From Mycobacterium avium subsp. avium (GTDB lineage Bacteria > Actinomycetota > Actinomycetes > Mycobacteriales > Mycobacteriaceae), in contig NZ_CP046507.1 of assembly GCF_009741445.1 (NCBI RefSeq), positions 1,922,001 to 1,986,000 of the forward strand: 64,000 bases of DNA, given 5' to 3'. Positions 39,912 through 52,321 of this stretch are shown here, in pieces (the stretch's first letter is position 1; the number at the start of each line of letters is the position of its first letter). The notes under the pieces were generated by a model. It was given only the letters and a program-made list of their open reading frames with translations. It made no database searches and had not been told where the DNA came from. Both the position numbers and the translations under genes were made by a program.

Positions 39912-40526
39912 ATGCACCGAGCACTGTCCGTAGCGTTGAGCGCCGCCACCGCGCTGGCGGCGGTCGGACTGGCGGCGTGTTCGACGTCGCACCCGAGAAG
40001 CGAGACGTCGGCCGCCTCGTCGCTGCCGCCCGCCACGTCGACTCCGATCGCGCCGCCGGCCACGACTCCCCTGCCGCCCCCCGAAGCCCTCACCGATGTG
40101 CTCGGCCGGCTGGCCGACCCGAGCGTCCCGGGCGCCAACAAGGTGAGTCTGGTCGAGGGCGCGACGCCGGAGAGCGCGGCCACGCTGGACAAGTTCACCA
40201 ATGCCTTGCGCGACAACGGCTACCTGCCCATGACCTTCACCGCGAACGACATCGCGTGGTCGGACCAGAACCCGTCGAACGTGAAGGCCAGCATCGCCGT
40301 CCACACCAACCAGCCCAACAACGCCAACTGCACCTTCCCCATGGAGTTCACTCCCTTCCAGGGCGGCTGGCAGCTGTCCCGGCACACCGCCGAAACGCTG
40401 TTGGCCCTTGGCAAGTCGCCGCAGGCGCCGACGTCTGCGGCTCCCGAGGGCCCGGGGGCCCCGGCTCCGCCGGCCGAACCCGCCCCGCCGCCGGAGCCCG
40501 CGCCCACGCAAACCCCGCCCGGGTGA
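39912..40526 (+). CDS. lppK: Lipoprotein LppK
   Basis: 204-residue lipoprotein: signal peptide ending V-G-L-A-A-C with lipidated Cys23, then a Ser/Thr/Pro-rich tether, a central domain (~60-165) with [40 protein letters not shown] and [20 protein letters not shown], and a Pro-rich tail. Similar to Rv2116 LppK by sequence pattern and position next to mpa. Function unknown. ATG 39912. Confidence 0.85.
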   Translation: MHRALSVALSAATALAAVGLAACSTSHPRSETSAASSLPPATSTPIAPPATTPLPPPEALTDVLGRLADPSVPGANKVSLVEGATPESAATLDKFTNALRDNGYLPMTFTANDIAWSDQNPSNVKASIAVHTNQPNNANCTFPMEFTPFQGGWQLSRHTAETLLALGKSPQAPTSAAPEGPGAPAPPAEPAPPPEPAPTQTPPG

Positions 40527-40534
40527 GCCGCGGG

Positions 40535-40834
40535 ATGTGGGTCGGCTGGCTCGAGTTCGACGTCTTGCTGGGCGACGTCCGCTCGCTCAAACAGAAGCGG
40601 TCGGTCATCCGTCCCGTCGTCGCGGAGTTGCAGCGCAAGTTCAGCGTCTCGGCCGCCGAGACGGGTTCGCACGACTTGTATCGACGGGCGGGCATCGGCG
40701 TCGCCACGGTCTCCGGCGACCGCGGCCATGCCGTCGACGTCCTGGACGCGGCCGAACGGCTGGTGGCCGCGCATCCGGAGTTCGAGCTGCTCTCGGTGCG
40801 GCGCTCGCTGGTTCGCAGCGACGACTTGGGCTAG
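40535..40834 (+). CDS. DUF503 family protein
   Basis: 99-residue cytosolic protein, [20 protein letters not shown] then [20 protein letters not shown], with [18 protein letters not shown] and a C-terminal [17 protein letters not shown]503 proteins are small ferredoxin-like folds of unknown function, often near translation genes. ATG 40535; GTG 40523 overlapping the lppK stop is possible but adds VSRG. Corresponds to Rv2117. It ends 13 nt before the convergent trmI stop. Confidence 0.87.
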   Translation: MWVGWLEFDVLLGDVRSLKQKRSVIRPVVAELQRKFSVSAAETGSHDLYRRAGIGVATVSGDRGHAVDVLDAAERLVAAHPEFELLSVRRSLVRSDDLG

Positions 40835-40847
40835 CCGGGCCGTCGGA

Positions 40848-42670
<1,823 letters not shown>

Positions 42671-42674
<4 letters not shown>

Positions 42675-44041
42675 GCCAGCGGCGACATTTGCTGCAGCAT
42701 CGTCGGGATCAGTTCGCTGACGGTGGGGTGGATGTGCATGGTGCGCGACAGCGTGGTGTAGGGCGCCTTGGCGGACATGACGTCCAGGATGCCGTGTATC
42801 GCCTCGTCGCCGCCGACGCCCAGGATGGCGGCGCCCAGGATCTCCCGGGTGTCGGCGTCCACCACCACCTTCATGAAGCCTTGTGTCTCACCCTTTTCCA
42901 CCGCCCGGCCCACCCTGGTCATCGGGCGCTTCCCGACCAGGGCCCTGCGCCCTGACGCACGGACCTGCGCGACGGTCATGCCGGCGCGCCCCAGCGGCGG
43001 GTCGATGTAGAGCGCGTAGGTGGTGATCCGGTCGCTCACCCGGCGCGGATCGTCGTCGAGCAGATTGGCGGCGACGATCTCGAAGTCGTTGTAGGAGGTG
43101 TGCGTGAACGCGCCCCTGCCGTTGCAGTCGCCCATCGCCCAGATGTGTTCGACGCTGGTCTTCAGCTGGTCGTCGACGAGGATGTAGCCGCGGGCGTCGG
43201 TCCGCACGCCGGCCACCGCCAGGTCGAGGTCGTCGGTGTTGGGTCGCCGGCCCACCGCCAGCAGCAGGTGGCTGCCCCGGATGGGCGGAGCGCCGTCACG
43301 CGGGGTCAGTTCGAAACCGTTGCCGGTCTTGGCTATTCGCACGTCGTCGGCGTTGACGACGATGTCGATGCCTTCGGCCCGCAGGATTTCCTGCACCGCG
43401 GCCGACACGTCCTCGTCTTCGCGGGAGGCCAGCCGCGGGCCGCGCTCCACCACGGTCACCGCAGCCCCGAAGCGCCGGTACATCTGGGCGAACTCCAGCG
43501 CGATGTAGCTTCCGCCGACGATGACGAGATGTGTTGGCAGCCTGTCGAGTTCGAGGATCGACACGTTGGTGAGGAAGTCGACCCCGGCCAGGCCGGGGAT
43601 GTCGGGCACCACCGCGCGGCCGCCGACGTTGAGGAAGATGCGCTCGGCCCGCAGCAGGTCCTCGCCGACCTGCAGGGTGTGCGGATCCCGGAAGCGGGCG
43701 TGGCCGCGGACCACGGTGCAGCCGGCCATGCCCGCCAACCAGTCTTCGACGCCCTTGCGGTCGCCCAGCATGATCTCGTCTTTGCGTGCCTTGACTTTCG
43801 CCATGTCCACGCTGATCGCCCCGGTCCCGACGCCGTAGTCCGCGCCGCGACGGGCCAGGTGGGCCGCATGCGCCGAGGCGACCAGCGTCTTGGTGGGAAT
43901 GCACCCGGTGTTGACGCAGGTGCCGCCGATCAGTTTGCGTTCGATGATGGCGACGCGCTGCCCGGCCGCGGTCAGCCGCCCGGCCAGCGGCGGGCCGGCC
44001 TGGCCGGCGCCGACGATGATCGCGTCGAAATGCTTTGTCAC
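42671..44041 (-). CDS. FAD-dependent disulfide oxidoreductase (mercuric reductase / lipoamide dehydrogenase family)
   Basis: 456-residue class I pyridine nucleotide-disulfide oxidoreductase. FAD loop IIVGAGQAGPPLAGRL, redox-active pair in GGTCVNTGCIPTKT, NAD(P) loop VIVGGSYIALEFAQMYRRFG, second FAD contact IWAMGDCNGRGAFTH and the dimer-interface HIHPTVSELIPTML with the active-site His. There is no N-terminal metal-binding domain or C-terminal Cys pair, so true mercury reduction is unlikely. Start given as GTG 44041 (VTKHFDAI); an upstream GTG 44059 arises from a repeated sequence. Substrate unknown. Confidence 0.87.
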
Positions 44042-44099
44042 TGAACGACTGTCACTCAACGACTGTCAGTTAGGGGCTGTCACTTAACGGCCGTCAGCA
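44030..44099. repeat. Imperfect 14-bp tandem repeats across a gene start and a gene end
   Basis: Four to five units of about 14 bp, for example AACGACTGTCACTC (44044-44057), AACGACTGTCAGTT (44058-44071), AGGGGCTGTCACTT (44072-44085), AACGGCCGTCAGCA (44086-44099), with a decayed unit at 44030-44043. The right end lies in the last codons of the DUF4126 gene; the left end creates the two GTG starts of the flavoprotein gene. Confidence 0.6.
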
Positions 44100-44592
44100 G
44101 ATAATCAGTCAGCACGTGCCCGGTCGCCGCGAGAATGGCGAACCCGCCCGCGATCGCCACCACGTCTTCGAGCAGCGCGATCGGCAGGTCCTTGCCGCCG
44201 GTCGCGGCGACCAGCCACCGACGGGCGTGGTAGCCGCCCAGGGTGCCGAGCACCGCGCCGATGACACCGGCCCCGAGCGCGGTGAAGGTCCAATGCGGCC
44301 AGGCCCCCAGCGCCGCCCCGGCTAGCCCGCCGAGCACGATCCGGGCCGCGAAGATCGGCGCCGCCGTGCGGGCCGGCGTCTTGGGCAGCTTGTCGTTCAC
44401 CAGTTCACCGACGGCAAGCACGGTGAAGACGATCACCGTGATGATGTTGGCCATCCAGGACGCCCAGGTGCCGTGCAGATCGACCCAACCGATGAGGGCG
44501 GCCCAGGCCACCACGGCCGGCGCCGTCAGCGACCGCAATCCGGCGACGACACCGATCAGCAAAGCCAGCAATACGATAAGCGCGTGTGTCAC
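44080..44592 (-). CDS. DUF4126 family membrane protein
   Basis: 170 residues, mostly hydrophobic, with four to five helices: ALIVLLALLIGVVAGLRSL (A-G-L-R family motif), MANIITVIVFTVLAVGELV, FAARIVLGGLAGAALGA, FTALGAGVIGAVLGTLGGYH and ALLEDVVAIAGGFAILAATG. GTG 44592 has GGAGGAGG a suitable distance upstream; a longer reading adds non-homologous Pro/Arg-rich residues. Matches Rv2120c by position. No function assigned. Confidence 0.85.
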   Translation of the reverse strand: MTHALIVLLALLIGVVAGLRSLTAPAVVAWAALIGWVDLHGTWASWMANIITVIVFTVLAVGELVNDKLPKTPARTAAPIFAARIVLGGLAGAALGAWPHWTFTALGAGVIGAVLGTLGGYHARRWLVAATGGKDLPIALLEDVVAIAGGFAILAATGHVLTDYLLTAVK

Positions 44593-44742
44593 GGGGATCC
44601 TCCTCCGAGGGTGAACAACCGGCGGCCGGTGCAGGGACGGCCCATTCGCCAACCCGGGCAATCCCCTGAGCCGGACGCTAACACAGCGACCCCGGGCGGC
44701 ACGATGCCCACGCGGCCCGCACCCGGCCGGTACGGAGTGCGA

Positions 44743-45881
<1,139 letters not shown>

Positions 45882-45907
45882 GCGCCGGCCGGCAAAGTCA
45901 CGGCGGT

Positions 45908-46540
45908 TTAGCGCCGGCCGGGCGTGGCGTCGCTGGGCCGGTCGAATCCGGCGAGCGTGATGCGCAGCGCTTCTTCCAATTGCTCGTGAAAGGGCCGGCT
46001 CTCGTCGCTGTCCGAGCTCAGCCATCCGTCGAGGACGAATTGGACGGTGGCCAAACTCGTGTGCACCAGCAGAGCGGGCCGAATGTCAAGCGCCGCAGTG
46101 ACATTCATCCGCGCCGCGACCTGTTGGATCAGGTTGCTGTGATCGGTTTCGCTCATCAGCACGGACTTACGCAGCAGGTGGGGCGCGGTCGCGACGGCGT
46201 GCCGCCAAGTATCGAAGTCGCCCGCCGCGCCGACCTCCTTGGCATGCGTGACGAATAGTTGGATCAACGCTTCGACCGCCGACTCGTGCGCCGGCCGGGT
46301 GCGGTACGCGCCCACGATTGTGGCCGCCACCTCGCGGGCGGGATCGACCAGCAGACCCTCCTTGGTGGGCGCGTACCGGAAATAGGTGCTGATCGAGATC
46401 CCGGCGGCCGCGGCGATGTCCTCGGTGGTCACCGCCTCGAAGCCGCGCTCGGCGAAAAGCTGGTGGGCGGTCTGCTGGATCTGCGAGAGCAGCTCGGCCC
46501 GGCGCCGGTCCCGCAACGAGCTGCTATTTGCTGAGGGCAT
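45908..46540 (-). CDS. TetR family regulator upstream of the mce operon
   Basis: 210 residues. N-terminal helix-turn-helix: [20 protein letters not shown] then [20 protein letters not shown]. The C-terminal ligand domain includes [20 protein letters not shown] and [23 protein letters not shown] 46540 is preferred (GAAGGTG upstream); an ATG 36 nt earlier is possible. It is divergent from yrbEA, and the shared 303-nt spacer contains a TTGAC-type palindrome suited to a TetR dimer, so it likely represses both itself and the mce operon; a fatty acid or steroid effector would be plausible, by analogy to Mce3R. Confidence 0.85.
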   Translation of the reverse strand: MPSANSSSLRDRRRAELLSQIQQTAHQLFAERGFEAVTTEDIAAAAGISISTYFRYAPTKEGLLVDPAREVAATIVGAYRTRPAHESAVEALIQLFVTHAKEVGAAGDFDTWRHAVATAPHLLRKSVLMSETDHSNLIQQVAARMNVTAALDIRPALLVHTSLATVQFVLDGWLSSDSDESRPFHEQLEEALRITLAGFDRPSDATPGRR

Positions 46541-46843
46541 GCCATCACCTTCGTCAATCCGACATTCAAACCCCACGGCGCCGTCCAGCGACGAACTGAG
46601 ATGAGTGACTCTACACTATTGAAAGCCCCTCTCACGTAGGCTAGTGTGATGCAGCACACGCCAATGAACTGCGGACTTGTGGGGCTTGTTGACACTATTT
46701 TAATAAAGTTAGAGTCAATGGCGCCCAACGACGTTCGCGCGGCACTCAGGATTCAGGGGTGGGAAGAGGGCCGATGAACGCGGTAGCTGGTACGCAATGA
46801 CCTGTGCCATGGGTTTGCTGAACGGACCGCTGGTCACGCCGCG
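46541..46843. promoter_or_regulatory. Divergent tetR / mce control region
   Basis: 303 nt, with an AT-rich centre. Contains the operator-like palindrome (46689-46718), a further half-site TGACTCTA at 46606-46613, and near its right end a 12-codon frame (46809-46847, MGLLNGPLVTPR) whose stop overlaps the yrbEA start by 4 nt. No other gene seen. Confidence 0.5.
46689..46718. promoter_or_regulatory. Operator-like palindrome for the TetR regulator, with possible mce promoter
   Basis: TTGACACTA - 12 nt - TAGAGTCAA is an inverted repeat with one mismatch over 9 bp arms. TTGACA (46689-46694) also fits a -35 and TAGAGT (46710-46715) a -10 (15-bp spacer) for rightward mce transcription, so binding here would block RNA polymerase. 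Confidence 0.5.
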
Positions 46844-47704
46844 ATGACCGCGACCTTGACCACGCCACTCGACGGCGTCGACGGCGTTGCTGCCATCCGG
46901 AACTGGTCGGTCGGCTACGTCAAACGTCACCCGGTGGCCTCACTGACGACGGTCGGCGAGCAGTTCGTGCTGGGGGTGCGCACCATCCAGTACTTCTTCT
47001 ACGACCTGATCACCGGGCGATTCCAATGGCAGGAATTCGTCCGCCAGGGCGCGTTCATGGCCGGCACCGCCGTGTTGCCCACCATCCTGGTCTCGCTGCC
47101 GATCAGCGTCACCCTGTCCATCCAGTTCGCGTTGCTGGCCGGGCAGGTGGGCGCCACCTCGCTGGCCGGCGCGGCCAGCGGGCTCGCCGTGATCCGGCAG
47201 GGCGCGTCGCTGGTCGCCGCGGTGCTGATGGCGTCGGCGGTCGGGTCGGCGATCACCGCCGACCTGGGTTCGCGAACCATGCGCGAAGAGACCGACGCGA
47301 TGGAGGTGATGGGCGTCTCGGTGGTCCGTCGCCTGGTGGTGCCGCGCTTCGCCGCGGCGGTGATGATCGGCGTGGCACTCACCGGTGTCGTGTGTTTCGC
47401 CGGATTCTTCGCCAGCTACATGTTCAACGTGTACTTCCAGAACGGGGCGCCGGGCAGTTTCGTGTCCACCTTCGCGTCGTTCGCGACGACCGGTGACATG
47501 ATCCTGGCGCTGCTCAAGGCGATCGTGTTCGGCGCCATCGTGGCGATCGTGTCGAGCCAGAAAGGCTTGTCCACCAAGGGCGGACCGACCGGCGTGGCCA
47601 ATTCGGTGAACGCCGCTGTGGTGGAGGCGATTCTGCTGTTGATGATCGTCAATGTCGCGATCAGCCAGCTCTACATCATGTTGTCGCCCAGGACGGGGCT
47701 GTGA
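46844..47704 (+). CDS. yrbEA: Mce lipid-transporter permease YrbEA
   Basis: MlaE/DUF140-type permease, 286 residues with about five to six helices, one half of the inner-membrane channel energised by MceG (not in this window). Seen: FYDLITGRFQWQEFVRQGAF, the LAGQVGATSLAGAASGLAVI helix, and the conserved cytoplasmic E-E-T-D-A-M-E-V-M loop of this family, followed by VPRFAAAVMIGVALTGVVCF. ATG 46844 has no clear ribosome site but overlaps the stop of a 12-codon frame. First gene of the operon. Confidence 0.93.
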   Translation: MTATLTTPLDGVDGVAAIRNWSVGYVKRHPVASLTTVGEQFVLGVRTIQYFFYDLITGRFQWQEFVRQGAFMAGTAVLPTILVSLPISVTLSIQFALLAGQVGATSLAGAASGLAVIRQGASLVAAVLMASAVGSAITADLGSRTMREETDAMEVMGVSVVRRLVVPRFAAAVMIGVALTGVVCFAGFFASYMFNVYFQNGAPGSFVSTFASFATTGDMILALLKAIVFGAIVAIVSSQKGLSTKGGPTGVANSVNAAVVEAILLLMIVNVAISQLYIMLSPRTGL

Positions 47705-47705
47705 C

Positions 47706-48569
47706 GTGACGGCCTCGGCATACCAACCCTTCGCGCCGATCTCGGTGCCGCTGGCGCGGCTCTACCGCAGGGGCAAGGTCCCGGTCATCCGGCTCGGCCA
47801 TCTGCTGGTCTTCTTCGTCCGGGCGCTGGTGGCCGTCCCGCTGGCCCTGCGCCAGTACAGCGGCGAGTTCCTGCGGCTGCTGTCGAACATCACCTGGGGC
47901 AACGGGTCGATCGTGGTGGGCGGCGGCACCGCGGGCGTGGCCGTGGTGCTGGGGATGACGGTCGGCGCACTGGTCGGCATCGAGGGCTACAACTTCCTGG
48001 ACCTCCTCGGCCTGGGACCGGCCACCGGATTCGTCTCCTCGTTGGTCAACACCCGCGAGCTGGCCCCGCTGATGGCGTCGCTGGCCTTCGCGATGCAGGG
48101 CGGCTGCCGCTTCACCGCCCAGCTGGGATCCATGCGCATCGCCGAGGAGATCGACGCGATGGAATCGATTGCCATTCGCCCGATCCCCTACTTGGTGACC
48201 ACCCGGCTGATCGCGTCGGTGGTGGCGATCGTCCCGCTGTACGCGGCATGCCTGGCGATCGGTTACCTGAGCACCCAAATCGTGGTGAGCATCGGCAGTG
48301 GCGGCTCGACCGGGTCCTACCTGCACTACTTCACCCTGATGCTGGCCGGCCAGGACATCGTCTACTCGCTGTTCAAGGCGGTCGTCTTCGTGTGGATCGC
48401 CTCCACGATCCAGTGCTACTACGGGTATTACGCGAGCGGCGGGCCCGAGGGCGTCGGGGTGGCCGCGGGGCACGGCATGCGGGCCAGCATCACGGTGGTG
48501 ATCATCGTGAACATGCTGCTCACCATGGCGCTGTGGGGCGTCGATTCCGGCGCAAGGTTCGGCGGGTAG
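47706..48569 (+). CDS. yrbEB: Mce lipid-transporter permease YrbEB
   Basis: Second permease half, 287 residues. GVAVVLGMTVGALVGIEGYN, REL-A-PLMASLAFAMQGGCRF and the loop AEEIDAMESIAIRPIPYLVT, equivalent to the E-x-D-A-M-E loop of YrbEA, are visible. Later helices include VVAIVPLYAACLAIGYLSTQ and TVVIIVNMLLTMALWGVDSG. GTG 47706 starts 1 nt after the yrbEA stop. It is followed by mceA after 23 nt. Confidence 0.93.
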   Translation: MTASAYQPFAPISVPLARLYRRGKVPVIRLGHLLVFFVRALVAVPLALRQYSGEFLRLLSNITWGNGSIVVGGGTAGVAVVLGMTVGALVGIEGYNFLDLLGLGPATGFVSSLVNTRELAPLMASLAFAMQGGCRFTAQLGSMRIAEEIDAMESIAIRPIPYLVTTRLIASVVAIVPLYAACLAIGYLSTQIVVSIGSGGSTGSYLHYFTLMLAGQDIVYSLFKAVVFVWIASTIQCYYGYYASGGPEGVGVAAGHGMRASITVVIIVNMLLTMALWGVDSGARFGG

Positions 48570-48592
48570 GCCGGTGGCGAGGTCGGTGGACG

Positions 48593-50185
48593 ATGCCCAA
48601 TTCCTTTGAGCTGGACGGACGCGGCCCCTCGGACCGGCAGCTGTTCGGCATCGGCATCGCGGTGCTGGTGGTCAGCGCCCTGCTCACCACCGTGATGTTG
48701 GTGAAATCGACTGGCAGGCTGGACGATTACGTGCGGGTGGTGGCCGACCTGGTCAACGTGGGCGACGGCCTGCCGCAGAAGTCGGACGTCAAATACCACG
48801 GCGTGCTGGTCGGCATGGTCGACGACGTCGTCCCCGCGGCCCACGGCAAACCCAACTATGTCCACATCAACCTGAAAGAGGACTACGCCAAGTCGATTCC
48901 GGCCAGTGTGACCGCACGAGTAGTGCCCAGCAACGTGTTCGCCGTGTCGTCGGTGCAACTGGTGGGTAACGGGCCCGGCTCGAAAATCCGTGACGGCGCC
49001 CATATTCCGGAGGACAAGCGGCTGCCGACCGTGTTGTTCCAGACGACGGTCAGCAAGCTGCGCGATCTGCTCGCCGCCGCGGGGCGCGGCCGCGATGACA
49101 GGTCGGTGGGAATTCTGGCCGCCCTGGGGGCGGCTACCGATCATCGGCGGGTCAGCCTGCTCAACGCCGGGGCGCAACTGAATCGCCTTCTCGATCAACT
49201 CAATTCGATTGTCAGCACCGACACCGGCCCATCCACGGTGTCGGCCCTGTTGGATGCGACGCGGGGCCTGGCGCAGACGGCGCCGGATCTGTTGGACGCG
49301 TTGCACCAGGCCGTCGAGCCGATGCAGACCTTCGCCGAGACACGCGGCCAGCTGGCGTCGCTGCTGTCGGGCGCCGACTACACGGTGGGGACGACGCGTC
49401 AGTCCTTCGACAACCACATCGACCAATTGATCAGGATCACCGCAGATTTCACACCGGTGCTCGGTGTGTTGGCGCAGAAGTCGAACAACTTCGTGCCCGC
49501 GGTCACCAAACTGGACAACCTGGCCAACCAGTTCATGGAGCAGGTCTGGAACCCGCAGACCAACCTGGGCAACATGCGCGCGATGCTGACCTTCACCCCC
49601 AGCTCCACCTACACCCGCGCCGACTGCCCGCATTACGGAGAGCTGAAGGGGCCCAGCTGCTTCACCGCCCCGCTGATTCCGGTGCGGCCCGACCTGCCCG
49701 ACGTGCTGCTGCCACAGAACTATCAGCCGCCCAAGGATCTGGCGCCGCCGCCGGGCACGGTGATCGGCCCGGACGGGAACCTCGTCGCGGTGGGCCCGCC
49801 GCTGATCAACCCCACCCCGAATTTGACCGACCCCAATCCCCCACTGGCCCCGGGGATCACCCCGTCGCCGCCGGTGCCCGGGAGCGCCAATCCGGACAAC
49901 CCGTCACCGGGGGCGCCGGCGACACCGCAACCGCAGCAACCGTGGGTCGCGCCGGTGGCGCCCAAGGCCCCTTGGATTCCCCAGTCCTCGTTCCGGCCGT
50001 CGTTCGGGGGCAACGTGGGTCCCGTGGGGAGCCAATACGAACGAACCATGCTGGGCGCGATCACCGGTGGACCCGCGTCGGAGGCCACCCAGTTGCTGCT
50101 GGGCCCGGTCGCCCGCGGAACGACGGTGTCGCTGGCGCATCCGCCCGGGCCGTCCCCCGCGCCTCGACCCGGGGAGGGCAAATGA
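48593..50185 (+). CDS. mceA: MceA, MCE-family lipid-binding protein
   Basis: 530 residues. One N-terminal anchoring helix (IGIAVLVVSALLTTVMLV), the MCE beta-barrel domain at ~40-130 (VKYHGVLVGMVDDVVPAAHG, SVTARVVPSNVFAVSSVQLV), a long helical region (~150-330) that builds the hexameric needle, and a Pro/Asn-rich tail from ~370. No signal peptidase site, as usual. The MCE class (1-8) cannot be named reliably; the sequence does not match the M. tuberculosis Mce1-4 A proteins I recall closely. Stop overlaps mceB start by 4 nt. Confidence 0.9.
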   Translation: MPNSFELDGRGPSDRQLFGIGIAVLVVSALLTTVMLVKSTGRLDDYVRVVADLVNVGDGLPQKSDVKYHGVLVGMVDDVVPAAHGKPNYVHINLKEDYAKSIPASVTARVVPSNVFAVSSVQLVGNGPGSKIRDGAHIPEDKRLPTVLFQTTVSKLRDLLAAAGRGRDDRSVGILAALGAATDHRRVSLLNAGAQLNRLLDQLNSIVSTDTGPSTVSALLDATRGLAQTAPDLLDALHQAVEPMQTFAETRGQLASLLSGADYTVGTTRQSFDNHIDQLIRITADFTPVLGVLAQKSNNFVPAVTKLDNLANQFMEQVWNPQTNLGNMRAMLTFTPSSTYTRADCPHYGELKGPSCFTAPLIPVRPDLPDVLLPQNYQPPKDLAPPPGTVIGPDGNLVAVGPPLINPTPNLTDPNPPLAPGITPSPPVPGSANPDNPSPGAPATPQPQQPWVAPVAPKAPWIPQSSFRPSFGGNVGPVGSQYERTMLGAITGGPASEATQLLLGPVARGTTVSLAHPPGPSPAPRPGEGK

Positions 50186-51237
50186 GGTTTCGCGGCCCGC
50201 TCATCGCGCTGACGCTGTTCATGATCGTCTCGCTGACGCTGACCTGGCTGGTGTATGTGAGCCTGCGCCGCGACGTGGCCGGCGACACGGCCCGGTATTC
50301 GGCGGTGTTCAGCGATGTGTACGGGCTGCGCGAAGGTGACGACGTGCGGATGGCCGGGGTGCGGGTGGGCCGGGTCGAAAAGATCGAACTGGACGGGAAA
50401 TTGGCGAAGGTCTCCTTCGTGGTGCAGTCCGAACAGCGGCTGTACGGGAACACCCTGGCGTCGGTCACCTACCAGAACATCGTCGGCCAGCGCTATCTCG
50501 GCCTGTCGTTGGGCAAGGAGGGCAATCCAGCGCAGCTTCCGCCGGGCAGCACCATTCCGCTGGAACGCACCGAACCCTCGTTCGACGTCACCACGCTGCT
50601 CAACGGCTACGAACCGTTGTTCAGCCTGCTCAACCCGCACGACGCCGACAACCTGACCAAGGGCATCATCGCCTCGCTGCAGGGCGACACGTCGTCGCTG
50701 GCCACCCTGGTCGGCCAGACTTCCACGCTCACACAGACTTTCGCCGGCCGCGACCAGGCGCTCGGCAACGTGATCACCAACCTGAACAAGGTGGTGGGCA
50801 ACCTGGCGGCGCAGAACGACAACCTCGACGAGGTCATCACCCAGACCCGCAGCGTGGTCGGGGAACTCGACCGGCGACGCCCGGACCTGGTGGCCTCGGT
50901 GGGGTCGCTGGCCCGGCTGAGCGATCGGCTGTCGGCCTCCGCCGCCGACGTGTACCCGGCGCTGCGTGAGTTCATCGACCGCCAACCGGGCGTCACCAAA
51001 CACATCATGGACGTCGAACCGCAGGTGGCCTTCTTCGGCGACAACATCCCGCTGCTGTTGAAGGGGCTCACCCGGGTGGGCAACCAGGGCGCCTACGGCA
51101 ACGCCTACGTGTGCGACGTGAACTTCATGGGATTTTTCCCGGGACTCAACGACGTCGTGCCGATCATCATCAACGCCGCCACACCCGGCAACCGGGCCTG
51201 GCACACCCCGAGATGCAGGAGCACCGTCGATGGTTGA
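50182..51237 (+). CDS. mceB: MceB, MCE-family protein
   Basis: 351 residues. N-terminal helix ALTLFMIVSLTLTWLVYVSL; MCE domain ~35-115 with FSDVYGLREGDDVRMAGVRV and GRVEKIELDG; helical needle region with QTRSVVGELDRRRPDLVASV; conserved C-terminal Cys pair in NAYVCDVNF and TPRCRST. ATG 50182 overlaps mceA by 4 nt; the 3' end overlaps mceC by 8 nt. Confidence 0.92.
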   Translation: MRFRGPLIALTLFMIVSLTLTWLVYVSLRRDVAGDTARYSAVFSDVYGLREGDDVRMAGVRVGRVEKIELDGKLAKVSFVVQSEQRLYGNTLASVTYQNIVGQRYLGLSLGKEGNPAQLPPGSTIPLERTEPSFDVTTLLNGYEPLFSLLNPHDADNLTKGIIASLQGDTSSLATLVGQTSTLTQTFAGRDQALGNVITNLNKVVGNLAAQNDNLDEVITQTRSVVGELDRRRPDLVASVGSLARLSDRLSASAADVYPALREFIDRQPGVTKHIMDVEPQVAFFGDNIPLLLKGLTRVGNQGAYGNAYVCDVNFMGFFPGLNDVVPIIINAATPGNRAWHTPRCRSTVDG

Positions 51238-52321
51238 GTTGATGGCCGGGACCACGGCAGGATCGATGCTCGACAGGTCTGTGCGGCAACGACTTTCGGC
51301 ACTGACGAAGCGCCCGCTGGAGAGCTACAACAAGACCTGGCTCGGGTTCGTCGCCGTCGCGGTGGTCGCGGCGGTGATCGCGGTCATGCTGGTGGTGCAC
51401 GCGCTCGGCGCCGGATACCGGCACTACACGGCCGAGTTTGCGCAAGCGGCGTCGCTGCGCGCCGGCAACCCGATCGTGGTGGCGGGCATCCCGGTGGGCA
51501 CGGTCACCAGCATGAAGCTCGTCGGCGACCACGTCGAGGCGGGTCTGAAGGTGCGCGACAACATCAGCTTCGGCAAGGATTCCCGGGCCCAGATCCGGGT
51601 CACCACCATCCTGGGTTCGCGCTACCTTGCGCTGGAACCCAATGGCCCGGCGCGCCTGCCCGGCAACACCTTCGACCTGGCGCACACCGAGGTCCCCTAC
51701 GACCTGCAGGCCGCATTGCAGGACGCCACCACCACCTTCGAGCAGGTCGACTCCGACCGGTTTGCCCAGTCGCTGGCGGTGCTGGGCAAGCAACTCGAGG
51801 GCCTGCCGGCCGTTGTGCCGCAGGCGATCACGAACATCGACACGCTGTCGTCGATCATCGCGACCCGGCGCGATCAACTCGGGCAGCTGCTGCGCAGCAC
51901 CGAACAGGTGACCAACACGCTGCGCCGCCAGCAGGCCGGCATCGGCGCGCTCGTCGACCAGGGCCAGGACCTGCTGGGCCAATTCGTGGCACGGCGCGCG
52001 GTCTTCCACGCCATGATGCGATCCCTGTCCAGCCTGGTCGACACCCTCAGTCGGGTGGTGGTCAACGACCGGTCGGGGGTGGACGCGCTGCTCAAAGACA
52101 TCCGCGATTTCACCGGCCTGGTGTCCGCGCACGACGACCTGCTGCACAGCCTGCTGCAGGTCAGCCCGATCTTCTTCCGCGAGGCGGCCAACCTCACCGG
52201 TGACGGCAACGCGATCAATTTCAACGCGCCCAACGTCCCGCTGATCGACTCGTGGATGTGCGCGATCAGCGGCCGTGCCAAGCAGTTCGGCATGATCCAG
52301 TACTTCAAGGACTGCAAGTGA
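51230..52321 (+). CDS. mceC: MceC, MCE-family protein
   Basis: 363 residues. Helix WLGFVAVAVVAAVIAVMLVV (~36-56), MCE domain with AQAASLRAGNPIVVAGIPVG and TVTSMKLVGDHVEAGLKV, then helices with SIIATRRDQLGQLLRSTEQV. The C-terminal SWMCAISGRAKQFGMIQYFK with DCK ends in a short Cys-containing tail. ATG 51230 overlaps mceB by 8 nt; stop overlaps mceD by 4 nt (GTGA). Confidence 0.92.
   Translation: MVELMAGTTAGSMLDRSVRQRLSALTKRPLESYNKTWLGFVAVAVVAAVIAVMLVVHALGAGYRHYTAEFAQAASLRAGNPIVVAGIPVGTVTSMKLVGDHVEAGLKVRDNISFGKDSRAQIRVTTILGSRYLALEPNGPARLPGNTFDLAHTEVPYDLQAALQDATTTFEQVDSDRFAQSLAVLGKQLEGLPAVVPQAITNIDTLSSIIATRRDQLGQLLRSTEQVTNTLRRQQAGIGALVDQGQDLLGQFVARRAVFHAMMRSLSSLVDTLSRVVVNDRSGVDALLKDIRDFTGLVSAHDDLLHSLLQVSPIFFREAANLTGDGNAINFNAPNVPLIDSWMCAISGRAKQFGMIQYFKDCK

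Noticed and set aside
39594-40511. Extension of the mpa frame into the lppK region
   Set aside because: The added residues are antisense to lppK and low-complexity; mpa has a good ribosome site at 39600-39606 and the family start at 39593.
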